Of a stretch of 64,000 nt of DNA, positions 44,605-55,560 are shown in pieces. The notes under the pieces were generated by a model. It had not been told where the DNA came from, did no database searches, and worked only from the letters and a program-made list of their open reading frames with translations. The position numbers were made by a program, and so were the translations under genes. The stretch is from Xestospongia bergquistia (Eukaryota > Porifera > Demospongiae > Haplosclerida > Petrosiidae), in assembly GCA_963965975.1 (NCBI GenBank), contig OZ014411.1, positions 9,859,501 through 9,923,500 on the forward strand. The letters run 5' to 3'. Position 1 is the first letter of the stretch. Each line of letters opens with the position of its first letter.

Positions 44605-44736
44605 TTCTTGGCAATTTCTTTATTTAGTTAACAAATGTAGTCCATAACTCATTGGAATATGTGCGTGACACCGTGTCAACCTGTCTGTGTATGATCAGCT
44701 AACACTGGCATCAATTTGTGGATGCAGACCAAAATC

Positions 44737-45774
44737 ATGTCTTGTAAGCTGTCCTTTATCTTTGTCATTCTGTTTTTTACCTGCATAGAAGGTTCCTCTC
44801 ATTGTATGACTGATTGCAACAGTTTTGGTCAGAGATCATTCAATGCTTATGAAGGGTTGTGTTGTTTATCATCAAACAAAGGAGATATCATTCGTGTCAC
44901 TAAAGATAATGGTCGCACTGGTTATGTAATATGTCCAGATACTATACCAAAATGGTGTTTTGGATTCAAAACTTGCTATGACATACTACAGTCAGATCAA
45001 GATGCTCCCTCTGGCTATTACAACATAACAGTCAATGGTAGCCTTGTTGAAGTGTTTTGTGATATGGAGGGTAGTAACTGTGATGGAGAAGGAGGCTGGA
45101 CAAGAGTAGCATTTGTTAACATGAGTGAACCTGGGGCATCCTGTCCTCCTGGACTAGAAGAATATGACAACATCACTAATGACAGATCATTATGTTGGAT
45201 AAACAATAAACAATACTACTTTGGTTGCAACTCCACCTTCTTTCCTACTTACGATGTCAACTATACAAAGGTGTGTGGTCGTGTTAGAGGATACCAATAT
45301 GGACATCCTCGTGCTTTTCATTGTAACTTAAACAACTATAACTGCTTTGACTCTCAAATAAAAACATATGGAGTGACTCTTACTTACAGTAATAATTCTC
45401 GTAAACATATTTGGACTTATGCTGGTGGCAATTTTAAACAAGGAACAGGATCTTACCATTGTCCCTGTAATAATGGTAGCCAGTATTGGAATCATGATAT
45501 ACCATTTGTTGGTAATGATTATTATTGTGAGTCAGGACGTACTGTTGGTGAAGCTGGAAACATCTTATATACTGGTGATCCCCTCTGGGATAGTTAGGAC
45601 TGTTTAGGACTTGAGGCTACCTGTTGTACATCTTCTAAGATGCCATGGTTTGTGAAGACATTAAATGAAACAGTTAGTGAAGACATTGAATTGAATGTAT
45701 GTGGTTATAAGTCTTACTATCTGACAAATGTTCGAGGGACTCCTCTTGACCTAGTTGAACTTTACATCAAATAA
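44737..45774 (+). pseudogene. Secreted cysteine-rich FReD-like protein, copy 3 (one nonsense codon)
   Basis: The start is chosen at MSCKLSFIFVILFFTC (44,737) by alignment with the other copies; an ATG at 44,716 is also in frame. The signal peptide, Cys pattern and GYYNITVNGSLVEVFCDMEG are intact. At 45,595-45,597 the conserved CAG of LWDGQDC has become TAG. Afterwards the same frame stays open to TAA 45,774 (CCTSSKMPWFVKTLNETVSE, GTPLDLVELYIK). A truncated 287-residue product lacking the last conserved cysteines is possible. It has no RhoGAP partner directly downstream. Confidence 0.88.
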
Positions 45775-45958
45775 TAATCTACATGTAGACATTTTACTAA
45801 AATCCCCACAAGCACTTTCATTTGCACATTCATTTTTTCATAACAATAATCCAATCCTTATAAGCAGCGTAACAAGGGTATATTGCATGAAGGGTGTGGT
45901 CGAGATGCTAATACAACACGAAGCAAAACAAATCATCAGAAAATAACAAGATATAATA

Positions 45959-46604
45959 CAGTCAAACCTCCCTTATCTGGACCTCCAATATACGGGCACC
46001 TCCCTCTACTGGGCAGTAGTTTATGCGCGCGCATGCGCAAAATTATTAGCTACACAGAACACCATGGCTTCAAAAAGGAAGCGTAGCGTCATGTCTCTCG
46101 AAAAGAAGCTTGATATCATTGCAGAGTTATGACAAGGAAAGTCGCAGAGGGCTGTTTCAGACCGTTTTGTAGAGGCTAAGTCGACGGTGGGCGATATTTG
46201 GAAGAATAAAGACAAAATCGAGACGCATGTGACAGCAAACGCATTCGCTAAGCGGCGCTGTATTGTTAGAGATGCGCATTTCCAGAAGTTTGACGAAGCT
46301 TGTCACCTCTGGTTTCAGCAAAAGCGAGATAAAGGTGCTCCAGTGTCTGGCCCATTGCTCTACAATGGCTAGAATGTCAAGGAACTGATCTAGATCACTT
46401 GATGCTGGTTAAGAACTAGATGACCACTGCTGGAAGAAAACGGGATAACTCACTAACTCAGACTGAAATAACATCATATTTCAAGCCTCATACTTCATAA
46501 AAATTATGCTAGTATGTATACATGTTGTTTTTCTAAGTTACAAATATTTGTTATTTACGGGCACCCCTGGGTCCCATTCTGCCCAGATAAGGGAGGTTTG
46601 ACTG
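45959..46604 (+). mobile_element. pogo/Tigger-type transposon, internal-deletion derivative
   Basis: Perfect 22-bp terminal inverted repeats starting CAGTCAAACCTCCC, flanked by TA on both sides (45,957-45,958 and 46,605-46,606). Inside, a frame from 46,064 encodes a CENP-B-like HTH start (MASKRKRSVMSLEKKLDII), interrupted by TGA, then a second HTH segment. The DDE domain is gone, and a SLTQTEITSYF-like C-terminal scrap precedes the right end. It is inserted 185 bp behind copy 3 and is not autonomous. Confidence 0.92.
46064..46370 (+). pseudogene. Tigger-like transposase N-terminus
   Basis: CENP-B N-terminal HTH and HTH_Tnp modules: RAVSDRFVEAKSTVGDIW and FDEACHLWFQQKRDKGAPVS. The conserved order is that of pogo/Tigger transposases, which bind the element ends. 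One in-frame TGA (about 46,130) and loss of the catalytic domain inactivate it. Confidence 0.82.
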
Positions 46605-46606
46605 TA

Positions 46607-47507
46607 CTTCTTCACATTGACCATAATTGTATTTATAATTCCAGTAATTAATTGCAAATATTAGTTGCCTAATGGAAAAAACATGAGGAAAGTGATCAAA
46701 CTAATATGTTAGACTAACGCTAACAATTGAGATCACTACGTATACCGTCAGTGACAAAGCTGTACAAGCCACACACATATAGTGAAACTAGTTTATAACA
46801 CTAGTAACTAGAGTAAGTCACAATATGAAGGACGACCTATAGATAATGTAATGTCAACTGATCTTGGATATAGAAAAGTAACTAAATAACATTTTCTATA
46901 AAATGCAGTAAATATTGTATAACAATGGCTAGTATCGGTCAAATACAAAGAATACAAACAATTAAGATAGCAACTGCGTCATCGCTACATAGGACAGACG
47001 CAAAATTAAATGAAAAATATATCATCAATATGATTGATGTGACTTAGAGATCGAGCTGGCGAGTATCCTTAAATATTTGAATATTTGAAATCTTGTCCAA
47101 GTCAATTGATCAGGGCCCGTACGCGTGATAATATTGTTCCAATGTCAGTTGTTAATTAAGCAAATTTGTTACCTAGACCCTAAAGTTGCTTCAAAAAATA
47201 TTGCAACAGCATGGTCATCAGGAAGAAAGTGTGTTCCGAGTGAAAGGGATTGAAGTTTCCACTCTTCGTCAACAAAATATAGAGTATGTAGCTTGTATAT
47301 GACATTAGTCTGTTTATGATGGACAACATGTCAGCACTAGGAGCGAATTAGCTAAGTTACTTTATTAAGTTGTTTCATGAAGTTATCCTTAACGGCATAC
47401 AACTCAGGTACAGCTAGCAGCTTATAATATGAATCAAATTTATAGACCATTTCCTTGAAACCCTACTTCTCTACTGTTTGCAGTGGGACTTGTTCTTCAC
47501 TATACAG
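46607..47507. other. Unique spacer before unit D
   Basis: No element or gene recognised. Unit D homology starts near 47,508 (GTAGGTAACTACATTC), a sequence also found at 57,950. Confidence 0.5.
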
Positions 47508-47930
47508 TAGGTAACTACATTCATAAGATCTTTCCATTTTTACCTTTGCAATGAGTAAATGAAACCATAATAGTCGGTCAACCCTCAGTAGGAAACTTTG
47601 GTAATAAAATGAGTCTAAGCATACACTGATGGACACTTTGTCCTAATGTAGCTTATTAAATTACATGTATTTCCAACACTGACCAATACATTGCTATAGT
47701 ATATCTTGCAGACGACTTTCCATTATTTATAGGTCTTCAATCACTGTATGCGTATATATAAACCAAAATATTGCCATACAAACCACTATTCATTCTTGGT
47801 TTCATCCTGCCGATTGGTCCTCTAAGCCCAACATATGAAGTGCTTTAGCAATGGAACCAATGATTATCAATCAAAATAAATTCGAGCAAGTACGGCATCG
47901 AGGGACGATTAACGCTCACGTCCCATATAT
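47508..47930. repeat. TATA-bearing block P, unit D, left part
   Basis: Third copy of block P (ATATATAAACC at about 47,752), split from its right part (51,797-51,960) by the transposon. Confidence 0.6.
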
Positions 47931-48180
47931 ACGGAAGTCGAAGGCGGCCATCCATTTCTACTTCGTAATTTCATACTCTACTTTGCAGTTTTTATTTCGT
48001 GCTTTCTATTTAAAAATGGAAATTTTCCAAAAAAATTATGCACAAAGTCTAATTTCAGATTATTTAGACTAATGCGGTATATATAGCCAGTTTTGCTATA
48101 GCTGTCCAGCCATTTTCCATCTTCCATTGGAAGCCCGTGTTATCAGTGTCTAAGGATCTGTTGTTGAGGATTCGAGAAAA

Positions 48181-50040
48181 ATGGCTGTAGTGCCACTGTC
48201 TCCAAGTTTTTTTCCAACGAGTTTTTCACGTAATGACTTAATTATATATTATTCCATGATGGGACTATCTGCTGGAATCATAAAAAGGCTTCTCCAAAAA
48301 CATGGGTACTTAATTAGTAAAAGGCACCTTCGCTGCTTAAGACATGAGTTTGGAGTCGGTGCATTGGCAGAGGAGGCAGATATTCTGTCTATTTGTTCTG
48401 CTATTACAGTAAAATTTAGTCTGACTTTGCAGCTCATTCTCCTCTATCATAGCGAAGGGGTAGCAATGCCAGACTATGGAAATTTTTTGGGATGGTTAAT
48501 ATGTTGTGTGAGTAAAGGTATCTGATTGATGTAGAGCTGGTAACTTATATTAATTACTAGTGGGAAATATATATATATTCTACTATAGGAAGAGCTAGAG
48601 GGTTCAGGTTCACTTTTAGGATACAGATGTATGTTGAATAGGCTCAAAATAACACATCAAATGAGTGTTAGATGGTTAGTTCATGTTAATTCCTAATTTT
48701 CTGTTTCATAACTCTTATTAGTGATACTGTGATGATGCTCTTGCCAATTTTAAATCGACAGGGATCTCTTGATCAATCACGGTGCAGATTGAAGCATAGA
48801 GTTTATAGGAGCAAGGTAATTTGTATACTTGATTGGTGTTGATGTCTTGAATAATAATAATTATTATTACTTTAAGGGCCCCAATTTTATCTGGCATTGT
48901 GACGGATATGACAAGCTAAAACCATTTGGAATCACCATTCATAGTTGTATTGACGGGTAGTTTGTTATCCTAAATCTTCATTACATATAACCTTAATTAA
49001 TTTGTAGATATTCCATATGGATGGTTTGTGGGTCTTATTTCTAGTAATGATCCACAAATTGTTGCACAACACTCTTTTGATGCTATTTAATGTTTAAATG
49101 GTAAAGTTTGTTTTGTGAATTACTCTTAAATTTATTGAAATTCTACAGGTCTTCCTTGCATTTTGGGCACTGATCGTGGAACAGAAAATAGTATTATATG
49201 TTTTCTTCATCCATCTTTACATAGCAATCTCATTGATGAATTTGCTGGTGAAAAGAGCTTTAGGTATGGAAGGTCAAGCTCTAATCAGGTTTTTATTTTT
49301 TTTCTTATTAATGTTATAGTGTTATTTTAATATACCACAGAGGACAGAAGCATGGTGGTCATATTTGTGTACTTGATTAACTGACTGGTGGATCACATTC
49401 TTTATAAGAAAGTGTAACAAAATACTTACTGTAATACTGTAATTTCAACAGGATTTAATCTCATCTGGTTGTGTAGATGACTCTTCAGATCAGCATATGT
49501 AAGTTTTTAACATTTTCTGTTCTCATATGTCAAAATAGGGGAAACTCCACATTATTGGTTTAACAATACACATTTCAATTTACTGTGTGACATCAATAAT
49601 CTATTTATAGGCTACCAATCCAAATGTTATCAATTTGATATAGATATTGCTTTTTTGTAGTGAAGCTGTTAGATTTGGTTTTATTCCAGTCATCAGAATC
49701 GAGTTGAGAAATCTTGTTAATGAGTGGAATCATAACAACATACATCCAAATAAAAGAGCTAAAACCCCTGGAGGTATTCCATGCAGAGATACTGTTTTTC
49801 TTACCAGAGCAGTCATGTAAGTATGGATTCATGATGACATCTCTGTGTTTACAATGAAAACTTAAATTTAGGTACTATCAATTATAAGTGCAACTTTGAC
49901 AAGGACCTCTTTGAGTATGTTAAATCTACATATGGCCTACCTCTTAAGATATGCAGTACAGAATTTGAAGAGTATGCATATTGTCTTATGGAGGAACATT
50001 CACTTCAGCAACCTAGAAATGTATTGGATGCGATGGAGCT
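48181..50040 (+). pseudogene. Integrase-like DDE transposase, multi-exon, decayed
   Basis: Starts at ATG 48,181 (MAVVPLSPSFFPTSFSRNDL). Recognisable exons: 48,589-48,674 (ELEGSGSLLGYRCMLNRLK), 48,722-48,815, 48,877-48,956 (GPNFIWHCDGYDKLKPFGIT), about 49,010-49,090, about 49,150-49,290 (TDRGTEN, FAGEKSFRYGRSSSNQ), 49,341- (RTEAWWSYL), about 49,660-49,818 and about 49,890-50,040. The likely catalytic triad is Asp at 48,901-48,903, Asp at 49,172-49,174 and Glu at 49,347-49,349. All three are present. A frameshift near 49,035 and a TGA at about 49,374 break it. The family is a widespread animal transposase with an rve-type core, recalled but not searched. Confidence 0.78.
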
Positions 50041-50097
50041 CGTAAGTTTATTGCTTGTTGACATGGAGGACTATTAGACTGCAACTAATGTATGCAT

Positions 50098-50248
50098 TCA
50101 TAACAAAACTAATATATACATTCATAACACGACTAATGTATAATTCATAACACAACTAATGTATAGTTCATAACACAACTAATGTATAGTTCATAACACA
50201 ACTAATGTATAGTTCATAACACAACTAATGTATAGTTCATAACTCAAT
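50098..50248. repeat. 23-bp tandem repeat in the transposon
   Basis: About six to seven units of CATAACACAACTAATGTATA plus GTT, nearly perfect in the right half and decaying to the left. Confidence 0.93.
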
Positions 50249-50660
50249 ATTCAGTTGATTTTAATTCAGTTTTCATAAAGGCCAAATCTTCCATGAAATC
50301 AACATTCCAAGAAGCCTCAAAGAGATTATCACACAGTGGACAGTCTGTAATTGGATTAGCATTGTATCAGGAACTGGAGCTAGGAATGATCTGCCACATG
50401 AAGTTTCCTGAGGTACTGTTTTTCCTATACACAGATTTAATTAACATAGTTAACAGTAAAGAAATCTTACTTTCACATAATTTAAGTAAAGGAGGAGGAG
50501 TCTCCTTACCATAACTACTATCTTTATCTGTTACCTCATCTGTTGGTACAATTTCCTCCTAAAAGTAAGCATAATGATTAACAAAAACATATCAATGATC
50601 CTCAACTTCAATGACTTTAGATTTATCCTCTAGCTCCACATACTCTTTGCTCTTATTTAG

Positions 50661-50848
50661 TACGGTAAACGTCAAAATTTTCGAGGTAATTATATTTTCG
50701 CGGTTGACACAAAATGCGAAAATTAGACTCGCGAATAATTAATAGTTAATAATCAAATTTTCACGGTTGACACAAAACGCGAAATTATAAGTTCGGGAAA
50801 ATTTTACGCGCGAAAGTTTGCGCGGCGAAAATTTTGACATTTACGGTA
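50661..50848. mobile_element. 188-bp MITE nested in the transposon
   Basis: Ends TACGGTAAACGTCAAAATTT and the mirror AAATTTTGACATTTACGGTA. Inside, CGGTTGACACAAAA-CGCGAAA occurs twice. It is CpG-rich against the AT-rich surroundings and lies between the two transposon genes. Confidence 0.85.
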
Positions 50849-50929
50849 CCTAAAATTATCTTGAGATTGACGTAATAATTAGAAGAAATTGCTTCACTTT
50901 CTTGTACACAATGTAAAGTCTAAATTTCC

Positions 50930-51635
50930 TAGGAACAAATCCATGTGATTTCATAAAATCTACAAGAGTCCAACTATCTTTTTCCTCAATATTGTAAGGA
51001 ATCCCAGCTGTACCAGATAAGTAATGGTCTTTTATGTCTGAAGAACAGTCCTTGAAAATATCTCTTGCCCTTTTTTTATAATGTCATTGTATGTAGCATG
51101 TTTTGGTAGGTTAACAACACGTGGAGGAGCAATGTTATGTTTTCGCACACCTCTTTCCAACTCACAGTCATAACTCATTCCTCCAAAATGTATCTAAAAT
51201 TGATAGTCAATAAAATAGACAATACTATTAAGTAATATATACATACATCTAATACACCTCCTTTAGAATTACTAGGTGTGTCACTGCCAATTCTTTTTTT
51301 GTTTTTCATTACTCTCTTGTACTGTGAGAAAAGCTCTTCTTTTGTTTTTGGCATAATATTTACTACATATGAGATTTACATCAATATTAATTGTAACTAT
51401 CACAAATACTTACCTTTTTCTCCTGACTGTGCTTTTGGTGGAGTCAGTCCATTAGCTTTGTTTTTGTCAGAAGGCACACTTGACCGACTGTTAGCTGACC
51501 CTGAAGTAATTTAAATTCTTCATCATTCAAAGAATACAAAATATCCTTTGATAAGATGTCTTGGACTATCAAAGTACTTATCGTAGAGTCAGTGATACCA
51601 CTCTCTTTTAAGCTAGTCTTAAACTTTTCATTCAT
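50930..51635 (-). pseudogene. Transposon second gene: SAM-like domain protein
   Basis: The minus-strand frame 51,635-51,444 encodes MNEKFKTSLKESGITDSTIS through SLNDEEFKLLQGQLTVGQVC, a SAM-like helical pattern. Downstream minus-strand exons include NIMPKTKEELFSQYKRVMKN (about 51,360-51,240) and IHFGGMSYDCELERGVRKHN...GFVPR (about 51,190-50,930). A frame change follows NDIIKK and another follows the SAM exon. Similar SAM plus GWxxFD-like proteins accompany this transposase in other animals as I remember them. A role as a transposition accessory factor is inferred. Confidence 0.6.
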
Positions 51636-51796
51636 GGAAGCACGTGCGTACCCTGGAACTTTGCATATACCGCATGGCCTGGAAAAAATTTGAAAATTTC
51701 CATTTTTAAATAGAAAGTACGAAATAAAAATCGAAAACTCCAAAGTAGAATATGAAATTACGAAGTAGAAATAGATGGCCGCTTTCGGCTTCCGTA

Positions 51797-51960
51797 CCAT
51801 ATATGTAAACGGATCGATTAAATCAAATTTCAATATTTTGACATATCGGTATATCATAACATCGCAAGGGATACCGTGTCGACGACTAAACACCGAAATA
51901 TCTCCCAGTATTATCATATATACGGAGTACATTTTAATTACGAAAGCCTACTACATGAAT
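51797..51960. repeat. TATA-bearing block P, unit D, right part
   Basis: Continues 47,930 after the transposon; matches unit A from 28,612 onward. Confidence 0.65.
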
Positions 51961-53548
51961 AATTCTCAAAGGGAAAATTTTTAAGATACATCGTGTACAA
52001 CAGCCATTGAAATATGTAGGAAACAACGAATTGCATATTACCATGAATAAATACCAATATATTAAAATAACACCTTATTAATTACAACAAACTCAACATT
52101 TAATAGATATAGGGTATGTATTTTTACTCTTTGAGGTGTTTTGCTTCAGAAAATATTGGCTGCATGATGGAATTCAACCACACCTCTTCATTTTTGAAGA
52201 TCTCAACTATATCACTTAAAATAGTATTTTCTAATCTTAAACAAAGTCTTTGTTGTTATGTCCTTTTCGTTATAACAAATATTATATTTTTTTATTAAGA
52301 TACTCAGATGATAACATTACTCAACAATACTACAACAATCAGAAAAGTCAAGACTATTTATACAGTACTGTAATTAGATTCATATTTACAAAATAATCAA
52401 TAAGGTGATAATAGTTCAATTAGTTGAACATTACATTTGTTACCTTAGTTTCTTCAATACAATGTAAACTTAATTCTAAGTTAACACAAAGCTTAAATTA
52501 TTTTAATTCAATATACATAAAACCAACTATAGAAGCCAAAAAGTAATCTTTTGTAGTTTATTGCACAAATTTGCAATAATTGAAGCCTTGGGGAAGAGAT
52601 GGATACTATTTCAACTGAACTAACTTGGTTAATTCAGTTGAAATAGTACCACTCATGCGTATTTAATTGGATCCATGAACCAGAGATTACTTTTTGGCTT
52701 CCTGTTGGCTTTATATTTAGCTTAGGCTTGCGGTAACTTATTAGAAATAGGTTTACATTTTATTAATGATACTATGGTAACAAAGCCTCAGTTGAAATGA
52801 CAAAATGCTTCCATAAGTATATTTCATAAACCTTTAATTTGGCAATGGCTGAACTTTGTCTATTTCTTTTTCAACTTGATATGATACCTCTTGATGTGAT
52901 TGTTTGATCTGGAAGACTCTCTGTCTCAAAGACATTTCGCAATGATGGTGGATTGTTCCACACAGGCCGAAATGCTCTCTAAGTAGTAGATAAAATCATC
53001 TATTCGTTCTTCTGTCTTTGCAGATTCAGTCTTCAGAGCTTGCCATGCTAAGTGTACAAATGGCCGTTGGTACATGTGCAAATGTTGTCTTGTAAATAAA
53101 GATTCTTACTTTGCGACCTTCTTTATAGCTTGTTTGTAGACCAAGGCTTTGGACTTTTGTAGTAAGACATTGACAAAAATGAAAGTAGCAACCCCTAAGT
53201 GTTGTTATCGAGAAAGAGAATTGTGCATGTAACCAGTTTATTTGTGAGGAGATGTACTTAATAAAAAGTGCAAATTGTCCAGAAACAAGTTTATATCCAG
53301 TGTTTAGAGCTAATGTGTACATTATAGACAAAATGGGATTGGATGAAGTGACACAAAACAGGAGGTTTGCAACCTATTGGTGCTGTATGTCTCTAATTAC
53401 CAACATTCATCAATTACTAATGATATTATTGTGATTTGCAATGATATGTCAAATTGTTTTAGTGTAAATGTTAGTTCCCTTCTTGAGTTGGTCAGTAGAC
53501 TGCAGCTGAATTCACTTCATACTACATGACTATGTGATAGTCTTCATG
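51961..53548. other. Conserved block X, unit D
   Basis: Minus-strand pieces: KTEERIDDFIYYLESI (about 53,025-52,980) and SKNEEVWLNSIMQPIFSEAK ending HLKE-stop (about 52,200-52,130). A unit-specific insertion of about 190 bp lies at 52,254-52,440. The function is unknown. Confidence 0.35.
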
Positions 53549-53585
53549 TTACTACAGAATGTATTATAGAGACATTCCATAGTAA
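53549..53585. promoter_or_regulatory. Dyad element upstream of copy 4
   Basis: TTACTACAGAATGT...ACATTCCATAGTAA, as in copies 1 and 2. A TATA-like CATATATATC follows at 53,632-53,641. Confidence 0.55.
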
Positions 53586-53713
53586 TTATTGTCAATTTAT
53601 TTGTTTAACAAATGTAATACATAACTCCCTGCATATATATCTCTGTAACACTGTGCTGAACTGTTTTGTGTATAGTCAGTGCTGACATCAATCTGCTGAT
53701 CCAGACTGACAAC

Positions 53714-54760
53714 ATGCACTGTTAACTGTCATTTATCTTTCTTATCATGACTATTTTTACATGTTCTGCTGTGGAAGGTTCCTCTCATTGTATGACTGAT
53801 TGCAACAGTTTTGGCCAGAGACCATTCACTACTTATGAAGAATTGTGCTGTTCAAAATCAAACAAAGGAGATATTATTCATGTCACTAAAGATAATGGTC
53901 GCACTGGTTATATAGTATGTCCAGACACTATACCAAAATGGTGTTTTGAATTCAAATCTTGTCATGACATATTACAGTCAGATCAAGATGCTCTCTCTGG
54001 CTATTACACCATAACAGTCAATGAGAGCTTAGTTGAAGTGTACTGTGATATGGAGGGTAGTAACTGTGATGGAGAAGGAGGCTGGACAAGAGTAGCATTT
54101 GTTAACATGAGTGAGCCTGGATCATCCTGTCCTCCTGGACTAGAAGAATATGACAACATCACTAATGGCAGCTTACTTTGTTGGATAAATAATGAAAACT
54201 ACTATTATGGCTGTAACTCTGCCTTCTTTCCTACTTATGACATCAACTATACAAGGGTGTGTGGTCGTGTTAGAGGATACCAGTATGGATATCCTTATGC
54301 TTTTTATTGCAACTTAAACAACTATAACTGCTTTGATCCTCAAATAAAAACATATGGAGTGACTCTTACCTACAGTAATAATCCTCGTAAACATATTTGG
54401 ACTTATGCTGGTGGCCATTATGAACAAGGAACAAGATCAGTTGACTGTCCCTGTAATAATGGCAGTCAATACCAGAACCGTCATATACCATTTGTTGGTA
54501 ATGATTATTATTGTGAATCAGGACGTAGTGTGGGTGAATATGGTCACATATTATATGCCAATGATCCCCTCTGGGATGATCAGGACTGTCATGGACTTGA
54601 GGATGCTTGTTGTATGTCTTCTAAGATGCCATGGTTTGTGAAGATATTAAATGAAACAGTTAGTGAAGACATTGAATTGATCACATGTGGTTGGAACGGC
54701 TACTATATGACATATGTTGATGGTACTCCTCTTGACCTTATTGAACTTTACATTAAATAA
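53714..54760 (+). pseudogene. Secreted cysteine-rich FReD-like protein, copy 4 (signal peptide nonsense)
   Basis: The ancestral ATG is at 53,714, but codon 4 is TAA (53,723-53,725) where relatives have AAG. The next in-frame ATG, 53,747, leaves only MTIFTCSAVEG before the mature region, too short and weak for a normal signal peptide. The rest is clean to TAA 54,760 (337 residues from 53,747), with the same cysteines, VYCDMEGSNCDGEGGWTRVA, FVGNDYYCESGRSVGEYGHI and GTPLDLIELYIK. It either is a pseudogene or makes a non-secreted product. Confidence 0.88.
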
Positions 54761-55560
54761 TAACCTACACAATTTTTACTGAAATTGCCGAATTGAAATT
54801 ATAATCATCTAATTAGTGATACAATATTTCCTCGAATAAACTGAAATAAGAACTCTAGCCATTATTCTCAAAATGGGCGTGACTGACATGTTCTATAACG
54901 TCTCTTGAGCACTTTGGTAGTTTCTATCAACTCTCCAGTTTTAAAACAAATCAGTATTCCACTGAAACAACTGTCAATAAAATAATTTTATTGCAATTCT
55001 TTAGAATAAACTTATCTTGTTAAATTGCATTACAACATTAAGAAGATTGAAGAGAATAATATATAAAACAATACATTACACACATTACATTAACATGTAT
55101 GAATATAGCATGAAACAGAATTTTTGATTACTTTTTATCTATACATGTCACTAGTGATAGCATTAAGTATATGAACCTAAATCAACAAACATATCTTGCA
55201 CTAACTTCATTGTTTGATTTCCTATTTTGCATTTTCCAATTAACATTATACTAAACTAAATTTTTGTCGTAGATGTATCTATGTTACACATGGAACATAC
55301 CATACCAAAGATTCCAATACCCAGAAAAAGACAGTATAATTCTACAGTAATAACTTTGTTTTTAAAGCCTTTAATATTAAAAAAGTATCATATCATCAAA
55401 ATAATAATTGAGAGAATATTGTTTTCATGGTTTTGGTAAAGTCAACTTTATATATTATTATTGGGAAATAAAAACAAGATCATTAATAATATTATAATAT
55501 TAATCAGTACTAAACAAATCATTACAATTGTCAGGTAAGAATTTAACTAGAGCATTGGCA
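54761..55560. other. Convergent 3' region of unit D
   Basis: Matches 37,830-38,622: the degraded ACCGTATTTCC repeat (54,825), the palindromic poly(A) signal at 54,975-54,993 and shared AT-rich filler. Confidence 0.6.
54975..54993. terminator. Palindromic two-way poly(A) signal, unit D
   Basis: CAATAAAATAATTTTATTG, identical to 38,068-38,086. Confidence 0.5.

Larger units (their letters stand above)
47931..51796 (+). mobile_element. 3.87-kb two-gene DDE transposon
   Basis: Terminal inverted repeats of about 100 bp begin ACGGAAG; both ends contain GCGGCCATC and TTTCTACTTCGTAATTTCAT. The 8-bp target duplication CCATATAT lies at 47,923-47,930 and 51,797-51,804. Unit A carries the uninterrupted site at 28,612-28,619. 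It encodes an integrase-like DDE transposase on the plus strand and a SAM-domain-containing second protein on the minus strand. The superfamily is not certain; IS3EU-like is one candidate. Both genes have lesions. The MITE at 21,169 has the same ends. Confidence 0.93.

Noticed and set aside
44716-44736. Upstream in-frame ATG for secreted-protein copy 3
   Set aside because: The other copies start at the position matching 44,737; the extra seven residues are absent from them and would weaken the signal peptide.
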